NCBI GenBank assembly: GCA_958352815.1
Contig: CATWQA010000006.1
Location: forward strand, 1 to 64,000
From: an uncultured Eubacteriales bacterium
Lineage (GTDB): Bacteria; Bacillota; Clostridia; Monoglobales; Monoglobaceae
DNA: 64,000 nt
Direction: 5' to 3'
Part shown: positions 53,440 to 61,362 of the stretch, one piece after another
Position numbering within the stretch: position 1 is the stretch's first letter
Layout of the letters: every line of letters starts with the position of its first letter
Notes under the pieces: model-generated
Database searches by the model: none
The model's input: only the letters and a program-made list of their open reading frames with translations
What the model was told of the DNA's origin: nothing
Made by a program: the position numbers and the translations under genes

Positions 53440-54684
53440 TTGGAAAAAATATTATTGATGGTAGTAGTCATAATATCAGCGTTTTCGTTTTCTGCATCAG
53501 CGGAACTCAGCTATGATTCGTTTGACCAAAAAGCCATTAACAGGGCGTTTGATGAGTACTTTGCAAGCTACGAACCGCTTCCGCCTGTGAATGAAATGCT
53601 AGAGGAAGGTGTTGTATCGGAATTCGCACCCGGCGCTAAGTCGGATACTAATAAGCAGGAAGAAAATGCGGAGGATTCAAAAGATTCTGAAAATACGGGC
53701 AGCCCGGAAAACACGGAAGGCTCGAAAAATTCTGAAACTGTTGCCGAAACGGAAGATGCAGGCAAGGCCGAAGGGAACGAGGCATCTAAAAACGATGGCG
53801 GAGCCGACATTTCCAAAGATGGGGAAAACGATGAAGCTGCTCAGAACACCGATGAAGTATTACCGTCATTGGAAAATGAACTGCAAAAGGTGTTTGACTG
53901 CCTTAATGAGCTGCAAATATCGGAGACCGTGGATAAGAATAAGGCTCAGGCTAAACTTGTATTATCGAAGTACGTACAGAGCAAGGCAAAGTGGAAATCA
54001 AGATTTTTCGTTCTGTTTATAATTTTTCTCATAGTGGTATTATTAAGTGCTTTTATGGGACTGCGTAAATCAAGTGCTTTTAAAAAAGGAAAAAATCCAA
54101 AGGAGCTCGGAAGGAGCGCACAAACTCGTGAACAGATAGAGAGCTTGGAGAAAAAAATATACGCTCTTGAGGACAAAAACGCAAAGCTTGAGCAGGAAAA
54201 GCATAAGATTGCTAATATGCTGCAAGCGCGGTACGAAAACAGGCAGAGCGAGTTATGTGCGGAATTGGACAGTCTTGCGGCCGACAATGATAAATTAGAA
54301 TATGGTATTAAAAAACTTAAAGCTGAAAATGATGCTCTTAGGAGAAAGCTGGACTTTGTCGGAAATGTACCTGACGAAAAAGAACAGCTTGATGAGTCCG
54401 ATACTACAGAAAACGAGTCTGAAAACTGGGAGTGCTGCGTGCTCAGAGTAAAAGACGGCAAGGTGGTTATTGAGGCAGGAAATTCAGTGGAGGTTCGTTT
54501 TGAAGGTGTCAAGGTTTATGTAAGACCGCTCCAATCTTCGGTTGAATCATCGGTAAAAAGAAGTACGCTGAGGCAGTACTTTGATTTTATGAACAAAGGG
54601 CGTTATGAGGTCGAAGGAATGTGTGTCCTTGAAAGAACCTTGGACAACTACAGGATAGTTCAAAAAGGAAAAGTGAGTTTTTAA
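53440..54684 (+). CDS. Exported coiled-coil membrane protein
   Basis: The product is about 414 residues. TTG 53440 is preferred, as the GAGAGG ribosome site abuts ATG 53431. It has a signal peptide (MEKILLMVVVIISAFSFSASA), an exported Glu/Ser/Asn-rich region with many SEN-type repeats (about 55-145), a membrane helix (about 189-207), and a cytoplasmic coiled coil (about 225-307, heptads of EKKIYALEDKNAKLEQEK). A small C-terminal domain follows (about 325-414, CCVLRVKDGKVVIEAGN). Topology would link the outside with the cytoplasm. It is the last gene of the block. Confidence 0.75.
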   Translation: MEKILLMVVVIISAFSFSASAELSYDSFDQKAINRAFDEYFASYEPLPPVNEMLEEGVVSEFAPGAKSDTNKQEENAEDSKDSENTGSPENTEGSKNSETVAETEDAGKAEGNEASKNDGGADISKDGENDEAAQNTDEVLPSLENELQKVFDCLNELQISETVDKNKAQAKLVLSKYVQSKAKWKSRFFVLFIIFLIVVLLSAFMGLRKSSAFKKGKNPKELGRSAQTREQIESLEKKIYALEDKNAKLEQEKHKIANMLQARYENRQSELCAELDSLAADNDKLEYGIKKLKAENDALRRKLDFVGNVPDEKEQLDESDTTENESENWECCVLRVKDGKVVIEAGNSVEVRFEGVKVYVRPLQSSVESSVKRSTLRQYFDFMNKGRYEVEGMCVLERTLDNYRIVQKGKVSF

Positions 54685-54828
54685 TATCAAAGAATTATTA
54701 AAAGCTTGCTCACAGTTTAAGCGGCAGATGTTGCCTTTACCGAGGAAAACCGGATATTTACCCTCGCAAAATTGCAATATTTGTTTCATCTTTAAATCAT
54801 ATTTTAATTAGGGCTAATAGAATAAAAA
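54685..54828. other. Spacer after the ten-gene operon
   Basis: No gene is visible here. The stretch leads into a hairpin repeat at 54.83 kb. It has no strong terminator of its own. Confidence 0.4.
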
Positions 54829-54829
54829 T

Positions 54830-54868
54830 CAACGGCTTAATCCAAAAATGGGTTGAGCCGTTTTGGGT
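54830..54868. repeat. Dispersed hairpin repeat (AACGGCTTAATCC family), copy 3
   Basis: CAACGGCTTAATCC and GGGTTGAGCCGTTTT frame AAAAAT, matching copies at 19.24 kb (inverted) and 38.92 kb. Here it sits where a terminator for the preceding operon would be expected, and the stem ends in TTTT. Confidence 0.7.
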
Positions 54869-55105
54869 TTCGTGATATAATTATGATAGATACGTAGCGT
54901 ATATCTTTGCGGTTGCGCTATTACCGATTAATTTATATACCACATTTTCTCCGGAGGTGTTTTTGATATTATAAACGCTTTGGAAACTGAGCCTTATAAG
55001 CTGCTTAAAACTATTGAAGCATAAGGCTAAATCCAAATTGATATATTGACAATAATTTCTATATGTGTTAATATGTAATTCGATTTATGAAAACGAGGTA
55101 GATAT
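54869..55105. other. Spacer with possible gene remnant and MATE promoter
   Basis: A short frame at about 54.97-55.02 kb, behind a CCGGAGGTG ribosome-type site but lacking a start codon, could be a decayed gene end. Otherwise only the promoter of the MATE gene is visible. Confidence 0.35.
55046..55074 (+). promoter_or_regulatory. Promoter of the second MATE gene
   Basis: TTGACA (55046-55051), 17 bp and TAATAT (55069-55074), 31 bp before the start codon. Confidence 0.75.
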
Positions 55106-56503
55106 ATGTCGGAAGCAGAAACAAAAAGAAACCTTGTAAAAGAGGTTAAGGAAAACAAAATGGGCGCCATGCCCGTAAACAAATTGCTGATAACAATGTC
55201 GCTGCCTATTATTATTTCAATGCTGGTTCAGGCTCTGTATAATATAGTAGACAGCATTTTTGTGGCGCAAATTAATGAGAACGCCCTGACGGCGGTATCC
55301 TTGGCGTACCCGGTTCAGAACCTGATGATTGCCATCGCCAGCGGAACGGGCGTGGGCGTTAATTCCTTTGTGTCCAAATGTCTCGGTTCAAAGGATTTTA
55401 AGTTTGCCAATAAGGCTGCCAACGTGAGTATATTTTTAGCTATAATGAACTGGCTGGTTCTGCTGGTGTTCGGAATTGCCCTGTCGCGGTGGTTCTTCAC
55501 CGTTCAGACCGACAATGCGGAGATTATTGAGTATGGCTACGAATATCTGAGCATTGTTTCTGTATTTTCATTTGGTATATTCGGTCAGATAATGGGTGAG
55601 AGGCTGCTCCAGGCAACGGGAAAGACCATATTCACTATGATAACCCAAGGCGCCGGAGCCCTTATAAATATTATTTTTGACCCGATTATGATTTTCGGAC
55701 TTATAGGCTTTCCCGCAATGGGCGTGGCGGGCGCAGCTGTGGCAACGGTAATGGGTCAGATTGCCGCAATGGTTTTGGCGATTGTCTTTAACATAAAGTT
55801 CAATAAGGAGCTAAAGTTTGACTTAAGGAAAATTCTTCCTCAGAAGCGGATTGTGGCGAACATATACAAGGTTGGCGTTCCGTCAATACTGATGATAGCC
55901 ATCTCCTCGGTTATGACCTTCGCTATGAATAAAATACTTATAGCCTTTACTTCTACGGCAACGGCAGTATTTGGGGTGTATTTTAAGCTGAACAGCTTTT
56001 TGTTCATGCCCGTATTCGGTCTTAACAACGGTATGGTTCCCATCGTTGCCTATAACTACGGAGCGGGGAAGTACCCCAGAATTGTTAAGACCATGAAGCT
56101 CAGCATAATATACGCTGTCGTTATCATGAACCTGGGTTTGATAATATTCCAGCTGTTCCCGGCGCAGCTTCTGGGCTTGTTCAACGCTTCGCCCGATATG
56201 ATTGCCATCGGTGTTCCCGCCCTGCGGATAATCAGCATAAGCTTTATTGCGGCAGGCTTCTCGGTGGTAACTCTGTCTGTGTTCCAGGCGTTGGGTCAAG
56301 GGGTATACTCTTTGATTGTTTCTGTTTCAAGACAGCTTGTGATTTTGGTTCCCGTGGCATATATAATGTCAAAATTCGAAAATCTGGAGCTAATATGGTG
56401 GTCGCTTCCCATCGCGGAAATCGCCTCTCTGCTGTTATGTATAGTCTTTATGAGAACAACATTTAAAAAGCTTAATATTCCCTTTACGGCAAAGGGTGCG
56501 TAG
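55106..56503 (+). CDS. MATE-family efflux transporter
   Basis: The 465-residue membrane protein has two MATE lobes: PIIISMLVQALYNIVDSIFVAQINENALTAVS, then FVSKCLGSKD, and in the second half NNGMVPIVAYNYGAGKYPR and QALGQGVYSLIVSVSRQ. It resembles the MepA-like branch, which exports cationic drugs, but the natural substrate cannot be told. GAGG precedes the ATG, and a promoter lies directly upstream. A hairpin with TTTAATTTT follows, so it is monocistronic. It is more divergent from the 36.4-kb MATE protein than a recent duplicate would be. Confidence 0.93.
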   Translation: MSEAETKRNLVKEVKENKMGAMPVNKLLITMSLPIIISMLVQALYNIVDSIFVAQINENALTAVSLAYPVQNLMIAIASGTGVGVNSFVSKCLGSKDFKFANKAANVSIFLAIMNWLVLLVFGIALSRWFFTVQTDNAEIIEYGYEYLSIVSVFSFGIFGQIMGERLLQATGKTIFTMITQGAGALINIIFDPIMIFGLIGFPAMGVAGAAVATVMGQIAAMVLAIVFNIKFNKELKFDLRKILPQKRIVANIYKVGVPSILMIAISSVMTFAMNKILIAFTSTATAVFGVYFKLNSFLFMPVFGLNNGMVPIVAYNYGAGKYPRIVKTMKLSIIYAVVIMNLGLIIFQLFPAQLLGLFNASPDMIAIGVPALRIISISFIAAGFSVVTLSVFQALGQGVYSLIVSVSRQLVILVPVAYIMSKFENLELIWWSLPIAEIASLLLCIVFMRTTFKKLNIPFTAKGA

Positions 56504-56513
56504 GTTTAAATCT

Positions 56514-56546
56514 CGGGCGGACTTAGGTTCGCCCTTTAATTTTACC
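56514..56546 (+). terminator. Terminator after the second MATE gene
   Basis: GGGCGGAC pairs with GTTCGCCC (one wobble) around TTAG, followed by TTTAATTTT. Confidence 0.75.
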
Positions 56547-56650
56547 TATTTTTGGAGGCGGGTTACACCTTTGTTAAAAATTATACAAAAATACTAATAT
56601 AAGGGTCGATTGGCCGAAGATAATCAGTTAAAATTATAGTGCGTTTTTTG

Positions 56651-56679
56651 TTGAATTTGATTTTTAATTAGGATATAAT
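56651..56679 (+). promoter_or_regulatory. rluB promoter
   Basis: TTGAAT (56651-56656), 17 bp and TATAAT (56674-56679), about 87 bp before the start. Confidence 0.7.
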
Positions 56680-56766
56680 AAAGGGAAAGTATGTATATGG
56701 TAACATGCGGTGGTTTTAGGCAAAAACGGAAACTGCTGCTTCATAGAGTTATTTTAGGAGGGGCAA

Positions 56767-57645
56767 ATGGTCAGACTTCAGAAATATCTTGCCGATTGCG
56801 GAGTTGCATCACGCCGAGGCAGCGAGGAGATAATTCGCAGCGGGAGAGTTTGCGTAAACGGTGAAGCCGTAACCGAAATGGGCGTCAAAATTGATGAGGA
56901 TAATGACCTTGTTACGGTTGACGATGTTCCTGTTCGTCCTCAGAAAAAAATGGTGTATATTATGCTGAACAAGCCTGTGGGCTTTGTCACCACCGTTAAT
57001 GATGACAAGGGCAGAGATACGGTTATGGATCTGGTGTCCGACATACCTGTGAGAATATACCCTGTGGGCAGGCTGGATTATGACACAGAGGGATTGCTCC
57101 TTATGACAAACGACGGGGATCTGACCTATAAGATAACCCATCCCAAGAGCAATGTGGAAAAGACCTATATTGCCGAGGTGACCGGAAACATCAGTATGGA
57201 GACGGTTACTCGCCTGAGAAACGGCGTTGTGGTGGACGGCGTCCGCACCAGTCCCGCGCAGGTTCAGGTTATAGGCGCAACAAGATTGGGAACCAAGCTG
57301 GAGGTTACAATTCATGAGGGCAGAAACCGCCAGGTCAGGAAGATGTTTGAGGCGGTGGGCTGCATTGTAAAGCGGCTCAAGCGTACCAAGGAGGCGGGCT
57401 TGACTTTGGGTCACTTGCCTTTGGGAAAGTGGCGGAAGCTGTCGGAGTCCGAGGTTAATATGCTGAAAAAGATAGGCACGGGCAAAAAGTCCTCAAAGGA
57501 GGTCAGCCGCAGCATTTACGGCAAGGAAAGCGAAAGCCGCAGGCGCAGGAGCCCCGCAAAGCCGGGCAGGAAAATTAAGTACAGCGGAAACGGCGTCAGA
57601 AAGAGCAATAGGGCTTCAAACAATAAATATCAGAAAAATAATTAA
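56767..57645 (+). CDS. rluB: 23S rRNA pseudouridine synthase, RsuA/RluB family
   Basis: The 292-residue enzyme isomerises uridine in rRNA. An N-terminal S4 RNA-binding domain ([22 protein letters not shown]) is followed by the catalytic domain with Asp in [18 protein letters not shown] and the family end [16 protein letters not shown] basic tail of about 60 residues (many Lys, Arg, Ser) extends past the usual domain and may bind RNA. The start follows TAGGAGGGG. The next gene starts 38 bp later, so transcription may continue into the decarboxylase operon. Confidence 0.92.
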   Translation: MVRLQKYLADCGVASRRGSEEIIRSGRVCVNGEAVTEMGVKIDEDNDLVTVDDVPVRPQKKMVYIMLNKPVGFVTTVNDDKGRDTVMDLVSDIPVRIYPVGRLDYDTEGLLLMTNDGDLTYKITHPKSNVEKTYIAEVTGNISMETVTRLRNGVVVDGVRTSPAQVQVIGATRLGTKLEVTIHEGRNRQVRKMFEAVGCIVKRLKRTKEAGLTLGHLPLGKWRKLSESEVNMLKKIGTGKKSSKEVSRSIYGKESESRRRRSPAKPGRKIKYSGNGVRKSNRASNNKYQKNN

Positions 57646-57683
57646 TTTTTATATCCACTTTTAGACACAAGGAGGTAAAATCA

Positions 57684-59225
57684 ATGGGTAAGATAGAAGA
57701 GTTACAGCAAATTCGCCGCAGCATTGAACAGGGCGGCGGAGCCGACAAAATCAAAAAGCAGCATGAGAGCGGCAAAAAGACAGCAAGAGAAAGACTCGCC
57801 ATGCTTTTTGATGAAGGCAGCTTTGTTGAAATTGACGCTTTTGTTAAGCACAGATGCAACGAGTTCAACATGGGTAAGACCAAAGCTCCCGGAGAGGGTG
57901 TTGTAACAGGCTACGGTACTGTTGATGGAAGACTGGTTTATGCGTACGCGCAGGACTTTACCGTTATCGGAGGTTCTCTGGGCGAAATGCATGCCGCAAA
58001 AATTTGCAAGGTTATGGATATGGCAGCAAAGATGGGCGCTCCTATAGTTGGTATTAACGATTCGGGCGGCGCCAGAATCCAAGAGGGTCTTGACGCTCTC
58101 AAGGGCTTTGGCGACATCTTTTACAGAAATACGCAGGCGTCGGGCGTTGTGCCCCAGATTTCAATAATCCTGGGTCCCTGTGCCGGAGGCGCAGTATATT
58201 CGCCCGCTATCTGTGACTTTATTTTTATGGTTGAAAATACATCTCAGATGTTTATAACAGGCCCCGCTGTTGTTAAGTCCGTAACAGGCGAGGACGTTAC
58301 CTTTGAGGAGCTGGGCGGAGCCGCAACTCACGCTACAAAGAGCGGTGTTGCAAGCAAGGCTTTTGCAAGCGAGGAGGAGTGCTTTGCTCAGGTTAAGGAG
58401 CTGATTTCGTATCTGCCCTCAAATAACCTTGAGACGGCTCCCATATATGACTGCGAGGACGACCTTAACAGACTGTCTGACAAGCTCGCCGAAATCGTTC
58501 CTGAGGACGTTAACAAGGCATACGACATGAAGGACGTTATCAAGGAGATCGTGGACGACGGTCAGTTCCTTGAGATGTTCGAGAAGTACGCAAAGAACAT
58601 TATAACAGGCTTTGCCAGAATGAACGGCTCAACCATCGGTATCATAGCCAGCCAGCCCAAGTTTATGGCGGGATCTCTTGACTGTGACTCCTCCGATAAG
58701 GGAGCAAGATTTGTTCGCTTCTGCGACAGCTTTAATATTCCGATTGTTACCTTTACCGACGTGCCCGGCTATCTCCCTGGAGTTAACCAGGAGCACAACG
58801 GCATTATCAGACACGGAGCGAAGCTGCTCTATGCGTTCTCTGAGGCGACAGTGCCCAAGATTAACGTTATAGTAAGAAAGGCGTACGGCGGTGCGTACAT
58901 TGCCATGAACAGCAAGCATCTGGGCGCGGATATGGTGTTCGCATGGCCTACGGCTGAGATTGCTGTTATGGGTCCCTCGGGCGCGGCTAATATTATCTTT
59001 AAGAAGGATATAGCAAACTCAAGCGACCCCGTTACCACAAGACAGGAAAAGATACAGGAATACACAGACAAATTTGCAAATCCTTATGTTGCGGCAGCAC
59101 GTGGGTACGTTGATGACGTAATCGAGCCGGATTCCACCCGCCCGAGAATTATCAGCGCTCTTGAGATGCTGGCAAGCAAGAGGGAGACCAGACCTGCCAA
59201 GAAGCACGGTAACATTCCTCTTTAA
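57684..59225 (+). CDS. mmdA: Acyl-CoA carboxyltransferase subunit (methylmalonyl-CoA decarboxylase alpha type)
   Basis: The 513-residue protein is the carboxyltransferase that moves CO2 between methylmalonyl-CoA (or a related acyl-CoA) and biotin. Both crotonase-like halves are present, with oxyanion-type glycines in [12 protein letters not shown] and [12 protein letters not shown], then in [11 protein letters not shown] and [10 protein letters not shown]. The start follows AAGGAGG. It leads a five-gene operon with OadG-, biotin carrier-, OadB- and OadA-type genes. Malonyl, glutaconyl or propionyl specificity cannot be excluded by eye, but methylmalonyl fits best. Confidence 0.9.
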   Translation: MGKIEELQQIRRSIEQGGGADKIKKQHESGKKTARERLAMLFDEGSFVEIDAFVKHRCNEFNMGKTKAPGEGVVTGYGTVDGRLVYAYAQDFTVIGGSLGEMHAAKICKVMDMAAKMGAPIVGINDSGGARIQEGLDALKGFGDIFYRNTQASGVVPQISIILGPCAGGAVYSPAICDFIFMVENTSQMFITGPAVVKSVTGEDVTFEELGGAATHATKSGVASKAFASEEECFAQVKELISYLPSNNLETAPIYDCEDDLNRLSDKLAEIVPEDVNKAYDMKDVIKEIVDDGQFLEMFEKYAKNIITGFARMNGSTIGIIASQPKFMAGSLDCDSSDKGARFVRFCDSFNIPIVTFTDVPGYLPGVNQEHNGIIRHGAKLLYAFSEATVPKINVIVRKAYGGAYIAMNSKHLGADMVFAWPTAEIAVMGPSGAANIIFKKDIANSSDPVTTRQEKIQEYTDKFANPYVAAARGYVDDVIEPDSTRPRIISALEMLASKRETRPAKKHGNIPL

Positions 59226-59264
59226 GCGGCGGCATATCTTTAATTTTGAAAGGAGACTGAAACT

Positions 59265-59630
59265 ATGTCAGTAGCTCAAGCCTTAAGTGAAGGTTTACAG
59301 GTTACAGTCGTTGGACTTGCAATAGTATTCTCTGTTCTTATAATACTTATGCTGGTGCTTATGGCATTTAAGGTTATATTCTATAAGCCCGAGCAGTCTG
59401 CCGCAAAGAAGGCGGCTCCCGCACCGCAGCCGACAGCGGCGGAAGCTCCCAAGCAGACAGAAGCGGAAATTGACGAGGGCGAGCTTATTGCGGTTCTGAC
59501 AGCCGCAGTGGCAGCAAGTCTTAATACATCGACCTATAATCTTAATATTAAATCATACAGAAGAATCGGTAATTCATCGCCCAGCTGGAATAAGGCGGGA
59601 CTTAACGATGTTATAAACTCCAGATTCTAA
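59265..59630 (+). CDS. OadG-type small membrane subunit
   Basis: The 121-residue protein has one membrane helix (about 12-36, TVVGLAIVFSVLIILMLVLMAF), an Ala/Pro-rich linker, and a C-terminal acidic and polar part (ELIAVLTAAVAASLN). This is the pattern of OadG/MmdD subunits, which hold Na+ pump decarboxylase complexes together at the membrane. The start follows AAAGGAG. It sits between the carboxyltransferase and biotin carrier genes. Confidence 0.85.
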   Translation: MSVAQALSEGLQVTVVGLAIVFSVLIILMLVLMAFKVIFYKPEQSAAKKAAPAPQPTAAEAPKQTEAEIDEGELIAVLTAAVAASLNTSTYNLNIKSYRRIGNSSPSWNKAGLNDVINSRF

Positions 59631-59662
59631 GACAAAACATTTTAAAACAGGAGGTAAATTCA

Positions 59663-60040
59663 ATGAGAAAGTTTAATATAACCGTGAACGGAAACACCTA
59701 TGAAGTTGAAGTTGAAGAAATCGGCGGCGCTCCCGCTCCGGCTCCCAAGTCGGCTGCTCCTGCGCCTAAGCCTGCGGCAGCTCCTGCTCCCGCACCTGCT
59801 CCGGCAGCGTCTGCTCCCGTAGCGGGCGCGACAACAGTATCGGCTCCCATGCCCGGTAACATTGTTGCAATCAAGGTTAAGAACGGGGACACCGTTTCCG
59901 AGGGCGACGTGCTCTGCGTGCTTGAGGCAATGAAGATGGAGAATGAGATTATGGCGCCCAAGGCAGGTAAGGTTGTTGCTGTCTGCACAAGTCAGGGAGC
60001 GGCAGTTCAGACCGGCGACGCACTTATCTCTATCGGCTAA
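59663..60040 (+). CDS. Biotin carboxyl carrier protein (decarboxylase gamma subunit)
   Basis: The 125-residue protein has an N-terminal beta segment, a flexible Ala/Pro linker (about 22-55) and a biotinyl domain with the attachment Lys91 in EAMKMENE. Biotin on this arm carries CO2 from the carboxyltransferase(s) to the membrane pump. The start follows GGAGG. With two different carboxyltransferases in the operon, one carrier may serve both. Confidence 0.95.
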   Translation: MRKFNITVNGNTYEVEVEEIGGAPAPAPKSAAPAPKPAAAPAPAPAPAASAPVAGATTVSAPMPGNIVAIKVKNGDTVSEGDVLCVLEAMKMENEIMAPKAGKVVAVCTSQGAAVQTGDALISIG

Positions 60041-60080
60041 TAAATCAACATAGTATTTTACAGACGAAAGGGATGATTTT

Positions 60081-61331
60081 GTGTTAGACGCTTTTACAAG
60101 CTTTTTAGGCAGCACAGGTGTTGCCGCTTTAATTCAGTCAATGACTGAGGGGCAGAGCTTCCTTGAAGTTATAGGTACGCCGCTTATGATTATAATCGCC
60201 TGCGTACTTCTCTATCTGGCGATTGTAAAGAAGTTTGAGCCGTTGCTGCTGTTACCCATAGCCTTCGGTATGCTGCTGACAAACCTGCCCATGTTTGCCA
60301 ATTCGGGAGCAATTCTTATGCACCCTGAATTTTTCACCGACCCGGAATATCTTATAGACGGTCACCTGAATATGGAGCTTATATTCTCTCAGGGCGGTCT
60401 TTTGGATCTTCTGTATCTGGGCGTTAAGCTGGGTATCTATCCGCCCCTTATCTTCCTGGGTATAGGTGTTATGACAGACTTCGGTCCGCTTATTGCGAAC
60501 CCCAAGAGCATTCTTTTGGGAGCCGCTGCGCAGTTTGGCGTGTTCATAACATTTTTGGGCGCGCTGGTGCTGGGCGCTGCTATTCCGGCAATCGGGTTTG
60601 ACGTAAACGATGCAAGCTCAATCGGTATTATCGGCGGAGCGGACGGCCCCACGGCTATTTATGTAACAAAGACTCTTGCTCCGTCGCTGCTTCCCGCTAT
60701 AGCCATTGCGGCGTATTCCTACATGGCTTTGATTCCGGTTATTCAGCCCCCTATTATGAAGGCGCTGACGACTAAGGAAGAGCGCAAGATAGTTATGGAG
60801 CAGCTCAGACCTGTCAGCAAGACAGAAAAGATTTTGTTCCCCATAATCGTTACAATCGTAGTGGGACTTATAGTTCCCGATGCGGTTTCTCTGGTAGGTA
60901 TGCTCATGCTGGGTAACCTGATTAAGGAGAGCGGTGTTGCGGACAGACTTTCAAAGACGGCGCAGAACGGCTTGATGAATACAATAACAATATTCCTGGG
61001 CATAACCGTGGGAGCAACTGCGACAGCGGATACCTTCCTCACCCCCGCAACGCTGGGTATTGTGGCTCTGGGTCTGATTGCGTTCTGCTTCAGTACGGCA
61101 GGCGGACTGCTGCTGGGCAAGCTCATGTGTAAGCTCACAGGCGGCAAGGTTAATCCTCTTATCGGTTCCGCAGGCGTGTCGGCGGTGCCTATGGCTGCCC
61201 GTGTTTCTCAAACAGTGGGACAGAAGGAAAATCCTGCCAACTTCCTGCTTATGCACGCTATGGGCCCCAATGTTGCCGGAGTTATCGGTTCGGCAGTTGC
61301 CGCAGGCGTGTTCCTGGCAATGTTCGCATAA
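60081..61331 (+). CDS. Na+-translocating decarboxylase beta subunit
   Basis: The 416-residue multispanning protein is the OadB/MmdB/GcdB-type membrane subunit. It decarboxylates carboxybiotin and exports Na+, storing the energy as a sodium gradient. GIIGGADGPTAIYVTK, the conserved Na+-site segment, lies near 185-200, and VGATATADTFL and GPNVAGVIGSAVAAG follow. It starts with GTG at 60081 behind AAAGGGA. It follows the biotin carrier by 40 bp. Confidence 0.94.
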   Translation: MLDAFTSFLGSTGVAALIQSMTEGQSFLEVIGTPLMIIIACVLLYLAIVKKFEPLLLLPIAFGMLLTNLPMFANSGAILMHPEFFTDPEYLIDGHLNMELIFSQGGLLDLLYLGVKLGIYPPLIFLGIGVMTDFGPLIANPKSILLGAAAQFGVFITFLGALVLGAAIPAIGFDVNDASSIGIIGGADGPTAIYVTKTLAPSLLPAIAIAAYSYMALIPVIQPPIMKALTTKEERKIVMEQLRPVSKTEKILFPIIVTIVVGLIVPDAVSLVGMLMLGNLIKESGVADRLSKTAQNGLMNTITIFLGITVGATATADTFLTPATLGIVALGLIAFCFSTAGGLLLGKLMCKLTGGKVNPLIGSAGVSAVPMAARVSQTVGQKENPANFLLMHAMGPNVAGVIGSAVAAGVFLAMFA

Positions 61332-61362
61332 CTTAAACTAAAAATTACAGGAGGAAAATATT

